Assembly: GCA_023392535.1 (NCBI GenBank)
Contig: JAEVYY010000016.1
Coordinates: 5,581 to 69,580 of the forward strand
Direction of reading: 5' to 3'
Source of the DNA: Bacillota bacterium
GTDB lineage: Bacteria > Bacillota > Clostridia > Lachnospirales > Lachnospiraceae
Length of the DNA stretch: 64,000 nucleotides
Of the stretch, positions 44,867-53,735 are shown one piece after another; the first letter of the stretch is position 1; each line of letters begins with the position of its first letter. Both the position numbers and the translations under genes were made by a program. The notes below the pieces were generated by a model, which saw only the letters and a list, made by a program, of their open reading frames with translations, ran no database searches and was not told where the DNA came from.

Positions 44867-46183
44867 TCAGCCGAACAGAATATTGTTTAGCACTCCTTCC
44901 AGATATTCCTGTCTTCCCGAGGACGGTAGTTTTGGTCTTTCCATTTTATCTGCAATTTCGGCCAATTCTTCCAAAGAAGTCTGCTCTTGCCGAATTTTTT
45001 TTCCAATACCACTTTCAAAACTTGCATATTTTTCTTTCACAAATGCATCAATACGCCCATCCTCTATTAGTTCTGCTGCCTTGATTAACCCTAATGCAAA
45101 CGTATCCATTCCCAGGATATACGCATCGAACATATCTTCCTGGGTATAGCTTGGTCTTCTCGTCTTAGAGTCAAAATTAAAGCCGCCACTGATTCCTCCT
45201 GCCTTTAATACCTCATACATACATAAGGTGGCATCGTAAACATTGGATGGAAATTGATCCGTATCCCAACCGAGCAAATAGTCTCCCTGATTGGCATCTA
45301 TGCTTCCCAGCATTCCATTGATGGCACTGATTCGCAATTCATGTTGAAATGTATGTCCAGCTAACGTTGCATGGTTCGCCTCAATATTCATCTTAAAATC
45401 TTTATCTAATCCATATTGGCGGAGAAATCCAATGGCGGTAGCAGCGTCAAAATCATATTGGTGTTTCATTGGTTCTTTCGGCTTTGGTTCAATATAAAAA
45501 TCTCCTGTAAATCCAATTTTTCTTCCATATTCTACTGCCATCTTCATCAGTTTTGCAATATTTTCTATTTCAAATTTGACATCCGTATTCAGTAGCGTCT
45601 CATAGCCTTCTCTGCCGCCCCAAAATACATATCCTTTTCCGCCCAGCTTTACCGTACAATCAAGCGCTTTCTTCACCTGTGCTGCCGCAAAACAGAATAC
45701 GTCCACCGAATTGGTGCTTCCGGCCCCGTTCATAAAACGTGGATTGGAAAACATATTGGCAGTTCCCCATAGAAGTTTGATTCCTGTCTCTTCCATCTTT
45801 ACTTTCATATAATCCGTGATCTCATCCAGTCTGCGATTTGTCTCTTGTATTGTTTCTGCCTCGGGCACAATATCCGTATCATGAAAGCAAAAATACGAAA
45901 TGCCTAGCTTCTGCATAAATTCAAAACCTGCATCCACTTTTGCTTTAGCATGCTCCATCGTCCCTGCAACGGACCCAAAGCTTTTATCCGCAGTCCCTAC
46001 CCCGAACATGTCTGTTCCCGTAGCACACATATTATGCCACCAAGCCATAGAGAACGGAAGATGCTCTTTCATCGTCTTTCCCATGATGATGCGATCTGAG
46101 TCATAATACTTAAATGCATGCGGCTTCTTGCTTTCTGGTCCCTCATAAGAAATTACTGGTAAATTCTTGAAAATTTCACTCAT
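44867..46183 (-). CDS. xylA: Xylose isomerase
   Basis: A 438-residue enzyme converting D-xylose to D-xylulose (and glucose to fructose weakly). Family landmarks are CFHDTDIVPEA with the catalytic His, VFWGGREGYETLLNTD, the lysine/Glu metal-site region FYIEPKPKEPMKHQYD, and NIEANHATLAGHTFQHEL. Length is normal for the Clostridia class II form. AAGGAGG precedes the ATG. No xylulokinase is beside it, so that step must be encoded elsewhere. Monocistronic between two terminators. Confidence 0.98.
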   Translation of the reverse strand: MSEIFKNLPVISYEGPESKKPHAFKYYDSDRIIMGKTMKEHLPFSMAWWHNMCATGTDMFGVGTADKSFGSVAGTMEHAKAKVDAGFEFMQKLGISYFCFHDTDIVPEAETIQETNRRLDEITDYMKVKMEETGIKLLWGTANMFSNPRFMNGAGSTNSVDVFCFAAAQVKKALDCTVKLGGKGYVFWGGREGYETLLNTDVKFEIENIAKLMKMAVEYGRKIGFTGDFYIEPKPKEPMKHQYDFDAATAIGFLRQYGLDKDFKMNIEANHATLAGHTFQHELRISAINGMLGSIDANQGDYLLGWDTDQFPSNVYDATLCMYEVLKAGGISGGFNFDSKTRRPSYTQEDMFDAYILGMDTFALGLIKAAELIEDGRIDAFVKEKYASFESGIGKKIRQEQTSLEELAEIADKMERPKLPSSGRQEYLEGVLNNILFG

Positions 46184-46324
46184 TCTGATTCCTCCTTATA
46201 TACACAGATTCATGGAAGCCTGTCAGACTTCTGATTTTATTGTATTTAAAATTTATTTATTTTGCAATATAAATCTGATTTAAAGAGTTAAATTTATAAT
46301 TTAAATAGTTTATTTAAAAATGCA

Positions 46325-46364
46325 AAAACTGTAAGACAGTATTGCGCTTCTCTCTTACAGTTTT
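46325..46364 (-). terminator. Intrinsic terminator after fucI
   Basis: The minus-strand hairpin AAAACTGTAAGA / TCTTACAGTTTT (12 bp, 16-nt loop) leads into TTGCATTTTT. It lies 19 nt downstream of the fucI stop. The following 46184-46310 is AT-rich xylA upstream sequence with a TTAAATT-TAT-AATTTAA dyad at 46288-46304. Confidence 0.85.
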
Positions 46365-46382
46365 CCTATCATTTATTTATAA

Positions 46383-48176
46383 TTATCGATACAATGGACC
46401 ATATGCCATGCAGGCTCTGTAATCCTGTCCTTCTTTCTCCATACCATAAGCATTCCAACAAGCCGGACGGAAGATCTTATCCTCTGATATATTATGCATA
46501 CATACGGGGATTCTTAACATGGAACACAGTGTTATCATATCTGCACCAACATGACCATAACTGATTGCCCCATGGTTTGCGCCCCAGTTATTCATCACAT
46601 TGTATGCTGATTTGAATATACCTTTACCGGTAATCCTTGGCACGAACCAGGTGCAAGGCCAGGTATAGTCCGTTCTCTTCCAAATGTGCTCTGAAACCTC
46701 TTCCGGCAGTGTTATCGTATATCCTTCCGCTATCTGCATAACCGGGCCGATACCTTTAACGATATTGATGCGAACCATAGTCACTGGCATTTCTGCCTTT
46801 GTCAAAAATCGGGAAGAGTACCCGCCACCGCGAAAATACCCCAAATCTGCTGGGCACCATTGCGTGGCATCTACACAAGCACTGATATCTTCTTCTTTCA
46901 TATCCCAGAAAGGCTTGAATACCCCATCCCCATTTTTGTCTTTTACTTCTCCACAAGCATCCATACAACAAGCACCTGAATTAATTAGATGAATAAATCC
47001 CTGGGCTTCTTTTGCTTTTCCTTCCAACTCATATCCGGTGGCTTTTTTGACAGCTTCTGCAGACCAGCAAGTTCTTACATCCGCAAACATCTGCGCACGA
47101 TTTGTTAAAAGTTTTAGCAATAACATGCTGACTGCATTTAAGGTGTCATTTTCTGTAGCCAGAATATAGGGTTCCCTTGCTCCATTCCAGTCAAAGGAGG
47201 TATTTAATATGGCTTCTGCAAAATCTGTATTTGGATAGTGATCTGTCCACTGTCTCTGTCCCTGGAAACCTGCTGCAATAGCATTGTGCCCCAGTGCTTC
47301 TTCCTCACGACCTTCCGGCAACTTAGAATTTCCATTCATCAGATCTTTGATGATGCATGCACATTTCACGCTGAATTCCCAATCTTTTTCTTTTTCTTCT
47401 ATTGTCTTCTGTGCATTTTCCGGATTTTTATCGAGCCCTTCCGGACAGTTCTTCTTTGCCCATATCAGTGCCTTTTCATACTCTTCCTGATCAAAAATCC
47501 CCTGTTCCATTCTTCTTAGGACTTCTACCTCATCCACAGACTCTACACGCATTCCCAGATATTCTTCGAAAAAATCAGGATCGATACTGGATCCTGAAAT
47601 TCCCATGCAAGTAGCTCCAATTTGGAGATAAGATTTTCCTCTCATCGTAGCTGCCGCCACTGCCCCTCTTGTAAAACGAAGTATTTTTTCAGATACATCC
47701 TCTGGTATGGTATTATCCTCTTTTTCCTGAACGTCTTGCCCGTAAATTCCAAATGCAGGAAGTCCTTTTCTCGCATAGGCAGCCAAGACGCTTGCCAGAT
47801 AAACAGCACCTGGTCTCTCGGTGGCATTTAAGCCCCATACCGCCTTAATTGTCATTGGATCCATATCCATTGTTTCAGAGCCATAGCACCAGCAAGGGGT
47901 AACTGATAGTGTGATATCTACGCCTTCTTTTTTGAACTGTTTGGCACAAAGTGCCGCTTCTGCAACTCTGCCTATAGTCTTATTCGCAATTACCACCCTG
48001 ACCGGTTCGCCGTTGGAATAACGAACATTTTCACGCATTAATTTGCCTGCTGCCTCTGCCATCTTCATTGTCTGTTCTTCCAATGAGCCTCTGACGTCGA
48101 GCATCCCCTGTCTCGCATCAATAATAGGACGGATCCCTATCACCGGATACTCTCCGATTAATCTATTTTCTGCCAT
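46383..48176 (-). CDS. fucI: L-fucose isomerase
   Basis: A 597-residue Mn2+-dependent aldose-ketose isomerase (L-fucose to L-fuculose, also D-arabinose to D-ribulose). Length and blocks match FucI: IGIRPIIDARQG at the N terminus, MRGKSYLQIGATCMGISGSS in the middle, and C-terminal WGANHGAISYGHVGADMITL. It is the last gene of the IclR-linked operon, 22 nt after yhcH. No fuculokinase or fuculose-phosphate aldolase lies nearby, so the rest of the fucose route is elsewhere, or another substrate is handled. Confidence 0.97.
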   Translation of the reverse strand: MAENRLIGEYPVIGIRPIIDARQGMLDVRGSLEEQTMKMAEAAGKLMRENVRYSNGEPVRVVIANKTIGRVAEAALCAKQFKKEGVDITLSVTPCWCYGSETMDMDPMTIKAVWGLNATERPGAVYLASVLAAYARKGLPAFGIYGQDVQEKEDNTIPEDVSEKILRFTRGAVAAATMRGKSYLQIGATCMGISGSSIDPDFFEEYLGMRVESVDEVEVLRRMEQGIFDQEEYEKALIWAKKNCPEGLDKNPENAQKTIEEKEKDWEFSVKCACIIKDLMNGNSKLPEGREEEALGHNAIAAGFQGQRQWTDHYPNTDFAEAILNTSFDWNGAREPYILATENDTLNAVSMLLLKLLTNRAQMFADVRTCWSAEAVKKATGYELEGKAKEAQGFIHLINSGACCMDACGEVKDKNGDGVFKPFWDMKEEDISACVDATQWCPADLGYFRGGGYSSRFLTKAEMPVTMVRINIVKGIGPVMQIAEGYTITLPEEVSEHIWKRTDYTWPCTWFVPRITGKGIFKSAYNVMNNWGANHGAISYGHVGADMITLCSMLRIPVCMHNISEDKIFRPACWNAYGMEKEGQDYRACMAYGPLYR

Positions 48177-48198
48177 TTTTATCTCCTATCTGTAACCT

Positions 48199-48645
48199 CT
48201 AATCGTGGTCTACTTTAATTTTCAGAACTATTTTCTTATAGTTCGTTGGTTCCTTTATATGCCCGCAAGGTTTATGCGCATCCTGTGGAAATACGAGATA
48301 GAACATTCCCTCTTTAATGGCAATCGAAGATCCGCTACCCTTATAAAATAGAATGTCTTTTTCTTCGTCATACGGAATCTCTATTTGAAGCTTAGTAATA
48401 TTTTCCCATTCCATAATTTCTTGCCCTGATACCATATATTGCACATCAATATACTTTTTATGTGCTTCCAGTCTTGCTTCCTGAACCGGGCAAGTAGTTC
48501 CGGTCTGAACCATAGCAAACATACTTCCTCTTTCATATCGACCAGCAGGTTCATTTTCAATCTCTTTTATAAAAGAAAAGCCTTCTTTTAAAAGTTCCAG
48601 AGTATCCTCATATAGTTGATGATTTTCATAATAATCTATTATCAC
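48199..48645 (-). CDS. YhcH/YjgK/YiaL family cupin protein
   Basis: A 148-residue DUF386 protein. The metal-binding cupin shows YIDVQYMVSGQEIMEW (about 66-81) and VFPQDAHKPCGHI (about 124-136) with the conserved His/Glu ligands. E. coli YhcH is encoded with the sialic-acid genes nanATEK and is linked to anomer handling. Here it sits with a sialidase-like and an aldolase gene, which supports an acidic-sugar pathway. It starts at GTG, with GAGG upstream. Confidence 0.92.
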   Translation of the reverse strand: MIIDYYENHQLYEDTLELLKEGFSFIKEIENEPAGRYERGSMFAMVQTGTTCPVQEARLEAHKKYIDVQYMVSGQEIMEWENITKLQIEIPYDEEKDILFYKGSGSSIAIKEGMFYLVFPQDAHKPCGHIKEPTNYKKIVLKIKVDHD

Positions 48646-48655
48646 AATTTTTTCC

Positions 48656-50158
48656 TCATACTGTCTTTTTTTGTATTACTTTTTTTAATACTGGACTATA
48701 CAGCGGAGATAGTATAGAAAGCATAGATATTATGAGGAAAAAGCAGCAGATTGGTCTTGTAAAGAAAATGGAAAAATCCCCATTACTCATGATGAGCGAT
48801 CCACTAAAGTTTTGTTCTGCTGTTCCTCCCAAAATAATACCCAGGATAATTGCAGACATGGAGAACTGCGTCTTATTCATGAAGTATCCAAGGAAACCAA
48901 AAAATACCATTACATAAACATCCATCATAGAATGATTATAGGAATAGGTTCCTACAAATGTCATAACAAATATAATTGGTATTAAAATCTCCTTTGGTAC
49001 ATTGATTACTTTTGAAAATAGCTTTATCAACGAAAAACCAAAAGCACCCATTACAATATTCGCCAGTAATAAACCTATAAAAATCGTATATACCTGAATT
49101 GGTTGATTGGTAAAGAGTAATGGACCTGGCGCGATTCCTTTTACCATCAATGCTCCCAATAATATTGCAGTAGCACCGTCTCCTGGAATTCCTAACGTCA
49201 GCATTGGAATCATGGCACCGCCAGAAACGGCATTATTACCCGCTTCACATGCAACGATTCCCTCCGGTTCCCCGTTTCCAAAGTTATCCTTATGCTTCGA
49301 CCATTTTTTAGCCTGATCATAACAGATAAACGAAGAAATATCACCGCCTGTTCCTGGAATGCATCCGATAAAAGTACCTATCACAGAAGAACGCAACATC
49401 GTTACAAATACTCTTTTGAGATCACTAAAATCAGGTAATACCTTTGTTATTTTAATATTCCTTTTTTCATAGACTTCCCCATAGCTGTTTTCTACCGATG
49501 TTAGAACCTGCGAGAAGGCAAACAACCCAATTAAAATAGGAATAAATGATATTCCACCTAGTAGGTAAGTCGATCCAAACGTAAATCTCATCTTACCTGT
49601 CATTCCATCGATTCCAATCGTTCCGATAAAAAGTCCCAGTGCTCCTCCCATCAGACCTTTTAAAACAGAACCTGACGATACGCTCGTAATGATACTGATT
49701 CCAAAAAGAGCCAGTGCAAAATACTCCGTTTTGGAAAATGTCAAAGCAACTTTTGCAAGTTGTGGCGCAAAGACCATAAGACAAATCGCACTGAATATAC
49801 CGCCAAAAGTACTTGCCATGGTAGACAATCCTAGGGCTCGCCCGGGCTGCCCCATTTTATTTGCCATCGGATATCCGTCTAGTGTGGTAGCTGCCGATGC
49901 CGGTGTTCCAGGTGTATTTAACAGGATTGCCGAAATACTTCCTCCATAAATGGCACCACAATAAACACCCAAAAGCATAATGATCCCTGTTACGCCGTCA
50001 AACGAAAATGTCAAAGGGTATAAGAGAGCAATTCCCATATTTACCGATAACCCTGGCATGGCCCCTATTAAAATACCAGCTCCTGTTCCTGCTAACAGTA
50101 ACAAAAGAGTCATTGGAGAAACAGCACTTGATAACGCTTCTATTATATTATTTACCAT
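48656..50158 (-). CDS. tctA: Tripartite tricarboxylate transporter, large membrane subunit
   Basis: A TctA-family permease of about 500 residues with some 11-12 transmembrane segments. Family blocks are IGAMPGLSVNMGIALLYPLT (about 30-50), YCGAIYGGSISAILLNTPG and the mirror-like IGCIPGTGGDISSFICYD. The open frame begins at 50182; AGGAGG before the ATG ending at 50158, just past the tctB stop, fits best. TTT systems import carboxylates using an extracytoplasmic binding protein. Here the substrate is probably an acidic sugar, by context only. Confidence 0.95.
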   Translation of the reverse strand: MVNNIIEALSSAVSPMTLLLLLAGTGAGILIGAMPGLSVNMGIALLYPLTFSFDGVTGIIMLLGVYCGAIYGGSISAILLNTPGTPASAATTLDGYPMANKMGQPGRALGLSTMASTFGGIFSAICLMVFAPQLAKVALTFSKTEYFALALFGISIITSVSSGSVLKGLMGGALGLFIGTIGIDGMTGKMRFTFGSTYLLGGISFIPILIGLFAFSQVLTSVENSYGEVYEKRNIKITKVLPDFSDLKRVFVTMLRSSVIGTFIGCIPGTGGDISSFICYDQAKKWSKHKDNFGNGEPEGIVACEAGNNAVSGGAMIPMLTLGIPGDGATAILLGALMVKGIAPGPLLFTNQPIQVYTIFIGLLLANIVMGAFGFSLIKLFSKVINVPKEILIPIIFVMTFVGTYSYNHSMMDVYVMVFFGFLGYFMNKTQFSMSAIILGIILGGTAEQNFSGSLIMSNGDFSIFFTRPICCFFLIISMLSILSPLYSPVLKKVIQKKTV

Positions 50159-50172
50159 ATTCCAGTCCTCCT

Positions 50173-50643
50173 CTACATCCAAATCGGCAGTGGTAATTTG
50201 GTTCCCAGTATCAATCCAAAAATTAAGAAGATACCCAAAATGGTTCCAAGTGTCACAACCGCAATTTTTTTCTTATTTCTTTCTCCTAACATGCCCATAA
50301 TAGTAGGACACAGGAACAGAATGGACAAATAGAGTCCCAGAATCCGCAATACCGCACAATAGATTACGAAGATTCCCATCATGAGGTATACCCTGCTATT
50401 TGCTGGAAGTGTAAGCAGTACCTCCATTTCTTCATACTTCTTCTTATTCAATAATGTCATTCCCAATAGTATTAACGCTGAAACCAATAAAATAGTACCC
50501 ATAATTGCAGGCCAGGTCCCAGCTTCGATCCCACCTTTTTGTTTTAATCCAATTCCTAATTTTGAAGATAGTGTTAGGATAATTGCCCCAATCATTGCTG
50601 CAATGATTGAGATTACATAATTACATTTTTTCATATTTGTCAT
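50173..50643 (-). CDS. tctB: Tripartite tricarboxylate transporter, small membrane subunit
   Basis: A 156-residue protein with four transmembrane segments and no strong sequence motifs, as usual for TctB. The N-terminal half ends with GIEAGTWPAIMGTILLVSA, typical of the family. GGAGTG precedes the ATG. It lies between tctC and tctA. Confidence 0.92.
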   Translation of the reverse strand: MTNMKKCNYVISIIAAMIGAIILTLSSKLGIGLKQKGGIEAGTWPAIMGTILLVSALILLGMTLLNKKKYEEMEVLLTLPANSRVYLMMGIFVIYCAVLRILGLYLSILFLCPTIMGMLGERNKKKIAVVTLGTILGIFLIFGLILGTKLPLPIWM

Positions 50644-50715
50644 AGCTACACTCCATGGAAAGCTACGACAGATGATTGCATGTAATCATCTGCCGTACAT
50701 TTCTAGTTGTTCTTA

Positions 50716-51687
50716 TTATTCACTAAAATCATAAGTTTCAAATACATTTTTGTACATATCGTAATCATCCTTCATAATCTGATATGCTTCATCTCCCACA
50801 AAACTAACAGGATCAATTCCTTGCGATTTGAAATATTCTTTACATTCGTCAGATTCTAACGCTGCTTTAGCCGCATCACGAAGTACCTGTAATTTTTCTG
50901 CATCCATTCCCTTTGGTGCAACTAAAGCTGCCCATGCACGTACTACCAAATCATGTCCTTCCTCTGTAAAAGTAGGTACCTCTGGAAGCAAGCTTGTACG
51001 TTCTGCCGCCATTACGCCCAGACATTTCAATGTTCCGGCTTCGATTTGGGTCATAAAGCTGGATGGATCTGCCAAGGTGGCATCAATATGCCCGCCGGTC
51101 AACGCTGCTGCTATATCAGCTGTTCCGTTTGGATATGGTACATGTGTGACAGAAACACCATATTCCTGTTCAAATAGGTAAGTTGCAATATCCCAGATAG
51201 CACCGCTTCCTGAATTTCCAACCTGCACAGTTTCTGGATTTTCCTTGCAATAAGTAACAAATTCATCAATGGAATTATAGGGTGCATCTGCCTGCACGAT
51301 CAAGGCCGCTGGTGCTGCGATTGGCATTGCAATTGCATCATATTTATCAAATGTCAGATCTGTTTTTCCCTGAAAACAGAACATATCTAATTCTACGGTA
51401 ACGGCACCTAATGTATAGCCATCTGCTTTTGCTTCTGATGTTGCTACCATTCCTGTAATGCCACCGCCGTCAGCGTTATTTGTTACATTGAACTTTGCGC
51501 CTTCCATGCTCTTCTCCATAAAGGTAAGAAGACCACGTGTGGAAGTATCTGTCCCGCCGCCTGCAGCTTTGGGAACGATTACTTCGATATTATCCGATGG
51601 ATATTTTCCTTCTTTCGCACCACAACCTGTAATCATAGTTGCAGCCATTGCAATACATAAAGTAACTGATACTAACTTCTTAAACAT
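50716..51687 (-). CDS. tctC: TctC/Bug-family substrate-binding lipoprotein
   Basis: A 323-residue extracytoplasmic binding protein with a lipoprotein signal (AAATMITG then Cys22). The Bug-fold features are IEVIVPKAAGGGTDTSTRGL (about 34-53), PYNSIDEFVTYCKENP and GNSGSGAIWDIATYLFE, then HVPYPNGTADIAAALTGGHI. It captures the substrate for TctAB. GGAGGG precedes the ATG. It follows the aldolase gene by 16 nt. Confidence 0.95.
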   Translation of the reverse strand: MFKKLVSVTLCIAMAATMITGCGAKEGKYPSDNIEVIVPKAAGGGTDTSTRGLLTFMEKSMEGAKFNVTNNADGGGITGMVATSEAKADGYTLGAVTVELDMFCFQGKTDLTFDKYDAIAMPIAAPAALIVQADAPYNSIDEFVTYCKENPETVQVGNSGSGAIWDIATYLFEQEYGVSVTHVPYPNGTADIAAALTGGHIDATLADPSSFMTQIEAGTLKCLGVMAAERTSLLPEVPTFTEEGHDLVVRAWAALVAPKGMDAEKLQVLRDAAKAALESDECKEYFKSQGIDPVSFVGDEAYQIMKDDYDMYKNVFETYDFSE

Positions 51688-51703
51688 AATACCCTCCTAA
51701 TAC

Positions 51704-52621
51704 TTATAAAAATTCTTTTTCCAAGTTACGAGTGATTCGTTTTAAAACCGCCATCTCTTTCTGGAACGTTTCTGTCAGTAACTTATTACTTTTTGTTCTG
51801 CATACTGTTTCCATAGAAAGACCCTCCTGCTGCAGATAATACTTGGCATTGACCGGATAACACTGGTATTCGATCAGTGCGCAAAGTGTCAACATATCTG
51901 CTAATCCGCTTACATCTTCTTTTGCATAGTCTGCTGTTAACTTGTCATATAACTTGCATTGCATATTTGCCATGACACCACTGTATCCGGCAGCTCCGGC
52001 TTGTAACGATTCCAAAAGTGTTGCTGTATTTGCATTATACAATTTCAAATTAGTTCCTTTACACACTTTAAGTTTATCCGATATGTTCTTCCTATCGCAG
52101 CTGGTATCCTTTAAAAAATAAAAACGATTCGTTTTGGCACACCATTCAGTAGCCTCTTTACTAAGAACACGTTTGTATGGATACGGACATTCGTAAAATC
52201 CTAATTTCAAATCTGTTGGAAGCTGCTCAATCACTTTTTCCAAATTTGAGATCCATATATCATCACTTTCTTCCTGTTTTGCAAGACGGTTCGTAATAAG
52301 AATAACAGCATCTACTCCTGTCTGTGCAATTTTAGTTAGTTCCATTACCTGCTCATCCAATGTATCAGAGATATGACCTGATGCAATGACTGGAACTCTA
52401 CCGTCTGCCTTTTCTTTCACAAATTTTGCGATCGCTACACGTTCTTCCAAACTTAAGAAAAACATTTCACTAGACTGACAGACCGCAAATAGCCCAGAAA
52501 CACCGTTCTCAATATACCACTCAATTAAACGTTCCAGGGCCGCATAGTCAACGCTGTTATCAACGGTAAAAGGAGTCAGCATAACTGGCCAGACACCACC
52601 CGGAAATGTATTGTTTTCCAT
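51704..52621 (-). CDS. Dihydrodipicolinate synthase/N-acetylneuraminate lyase family aldolase
   Basis: A 305-residue class I aldolase of the DapA/NanA superfamily. The Schiff-base lysine lies in FYFLKDTSCDRKN (about 168-180) and a Tyr in GFYECPYPYKR. The pyruvate-carboxylate motif, GTTGE in DapA or GSTGE in NanA, is replaced by CQSSEMFFL, so the substrate is neither safely lysine precursor nor sialic acid. The ATG overlaps the sialidase-like stop (TAATG). Placement before a TctCBA transporter suggests cleavage of an imported 2-keto-3-deoxy sugar acid such as sialic acid. Confidence 0.9.
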   Translation of the reverse strand: MENNTFPGGVWPVMLTPFTVDNSVDYAALERLIEWYIENGVSGLFAVCQSSEMFFLSLEERVAIAKFVKEKADGRVPVIASGHISDTLDEQVMELTKIAQTGVDAVILITNRLAKQEESDDIWISNLEKVIEQLPTDLKLGFYECPYPYKRVLSKEATEWCAKTNRFYFLKDTSCDRKNISDKLKVCKGTNLKLYNANTATLLESLQAGAAGYSGVMANMQCKLYDKLTADYAKEDVSGLADMLTLCALIEYQCYPVNAKYYLQQEGLSMETVCRTKSNKLLTETFQKEMAVLKRITRNLEKEFL

Positions 52622-53670
52622 TACTCCTGCACCTCCTTTCGATCAAATTTCCAATATGCAATCGATTTGCGATCATAGGTATATGTGACATGTATCTGAT
52701 CGCCTACCGATATTATGGACGGATAAGAATACTCACCAGCCTGATCTTCCAGAACAGCTTCCTGTTCCCATGTAATTCCATTGTCCGCTGATGTCATTAA
52801 TATGATTGGAGTTCTTTTACCCCAATTTTCTGAAACTGGATTCATGCACAGGATCAAGAGACCATCCTCGCATTTTACTACGTCAATTCCACTATTGTTA
52901 TTTGGAAGTCCTGTCGCATATGCCTTCCCCCATGTCTGACCATAGTCTGATGAATCAGCGCGATATAGTAAACCTTCCGTACTTCTCAGAAGCATATGTA
53001 CCTGTCCCGCCTCCGATTCCCAAAGGGTAGGCTGAATGACACCTCTTCCATAAAAAGATTGTGCCGAGACCTCGATTTTACTATCTCCTGCCGTATTTTC
53101 TCCATTATATTCCACGTCTATGGTAACTGGATTACTCAGCTCCCAAGTATTTCCTCCATCTGTTGAACGATCTGCATACGCTGTCCAGATGCCCGTTTCC
53201 ACAGAATTTCCCGCTAACATACTTCCATCTGAAAGAGTAATCACTTTACATCGGACCGGACCACGCCCGCCTCGATCTGCGTTTACTAATTCTTTCGCAT
53301 CCGTAAAAGTAATTCCTAAATCATGTGACTTCCTTACCTTGGTATACCATTCGCTGATCTTTCTGCTTACTTTATAAAAAAGTAATAGTTCTCCATCCTC
53401 TCTTTGGTAAATAACCGGATTCCAATGAGGCTCTTCTATATCATGCGCAACCTTTACAGGTGTACTCCACTTTGAATTTATACGACGCGAACTCCAAATT
53501 GCAATATCATCACTGCCTTCTTTCTCTCCTGCAAACCATGCTGCAATTAAATTTCCATCTTTCATACTACAGATATTGGAAGCATGACATATCTTAAATT
53601 CCATTGATTCCATCGGAAAGAGCAATTCCTTCTTTCCGTTTTTTAAATATCTTTCCATTCCATACTTCAC
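52621..53670 (-). CDS. Sialidase-like BNR/Asp-box protein, cytoplasmic
   Basis: A 349-residue six-bladed-propeller-type protein with four Asp-box-like repeats: SHDLGITF, STDGGNTW, SSDYGQTW and SADNGITW. It has no signal peptide. The N-terminal part has CSMKDGNLIAAWFAGEKEG and the arginine-containing SSRRINSKW. Exo-sialidases (GH33) are the closest general type, but the family also holds other polysaccharide enzymes. Its Shine-Dalgarno AGGAAGG is the continuation of palindrome copy 3. It leads the run sialidase-aldolase-tctCBA-yhcH-fucI. Confidence 0.82.
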   Translation of the reverse strand: MKYGMERYLKNGKKELLFPMESMEFKICHASNICSMKDGNLIAAWFAGEKEGSDDIAIWSSRRINSKWSTPVKVAHDIEEPHWNPVIYQREDGELLLFYKVSRKISEWYTKVRKSHDLGITFTDAKELVNADRGGRGPVRCKVITLSDGSMLAGNSVETGIWTAYADRSTDGGNTWELSNPVTIDVEYNGENTAGDSKIEVSAQSFYGRGVIQPTLWESEAGQVHMLLRSTEGLLYRADSSDYGQTWGKAYATGLPNNNSGIDVVKCEDGLLILCMNPVSENWGKRTPIILMTSADNGITWEQEAVLEDQAGEYSYPSIISVGDQIHVTYTYDRKSIAYWKFDRKEVQE

Positions 53671-53677
53671 CTTCCTG

Positions 53678-53735
53678 TGTGAGACTTAGTAATTCTTGGA
53701 AGCCATATTTGGGCCGCTTAGAATCTCTTCTCACA
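53678..53735 (-). repeat. 58-nt intercistronic palindrome, copy 3 (on the island)
   Basis: Same 58-nt length and TGTGAGA/TCTCACA ends as the copies near hslO. The outer stem is conserved while the apical part has diverged (AAGCGGCC against GGCTTCC). The stop codon of the IclR gene (TGA) is formed by its TGTGA end, and its other end runs into CAGGAAGG, the ribosome-binding site of the sialidase-like gene. Confidence 0.88.

Noticed and set aside
46288..46304. XylR operator TTAAATT-TAT-AATTTAA before xylA
   Set aside because: It is purely A/T in a very AT-rich stretch where such dyads occur by chance; not listed as an operator.
51704..52621. Assignment as dapA feeding dipicolinate synthase on the same island
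   Set aside because: Its carboxylate-binding motif differs from DapA and it is embedded in the sialidase/TctCBA operon, so supply of dihydrodipicolinate from it is not supported.
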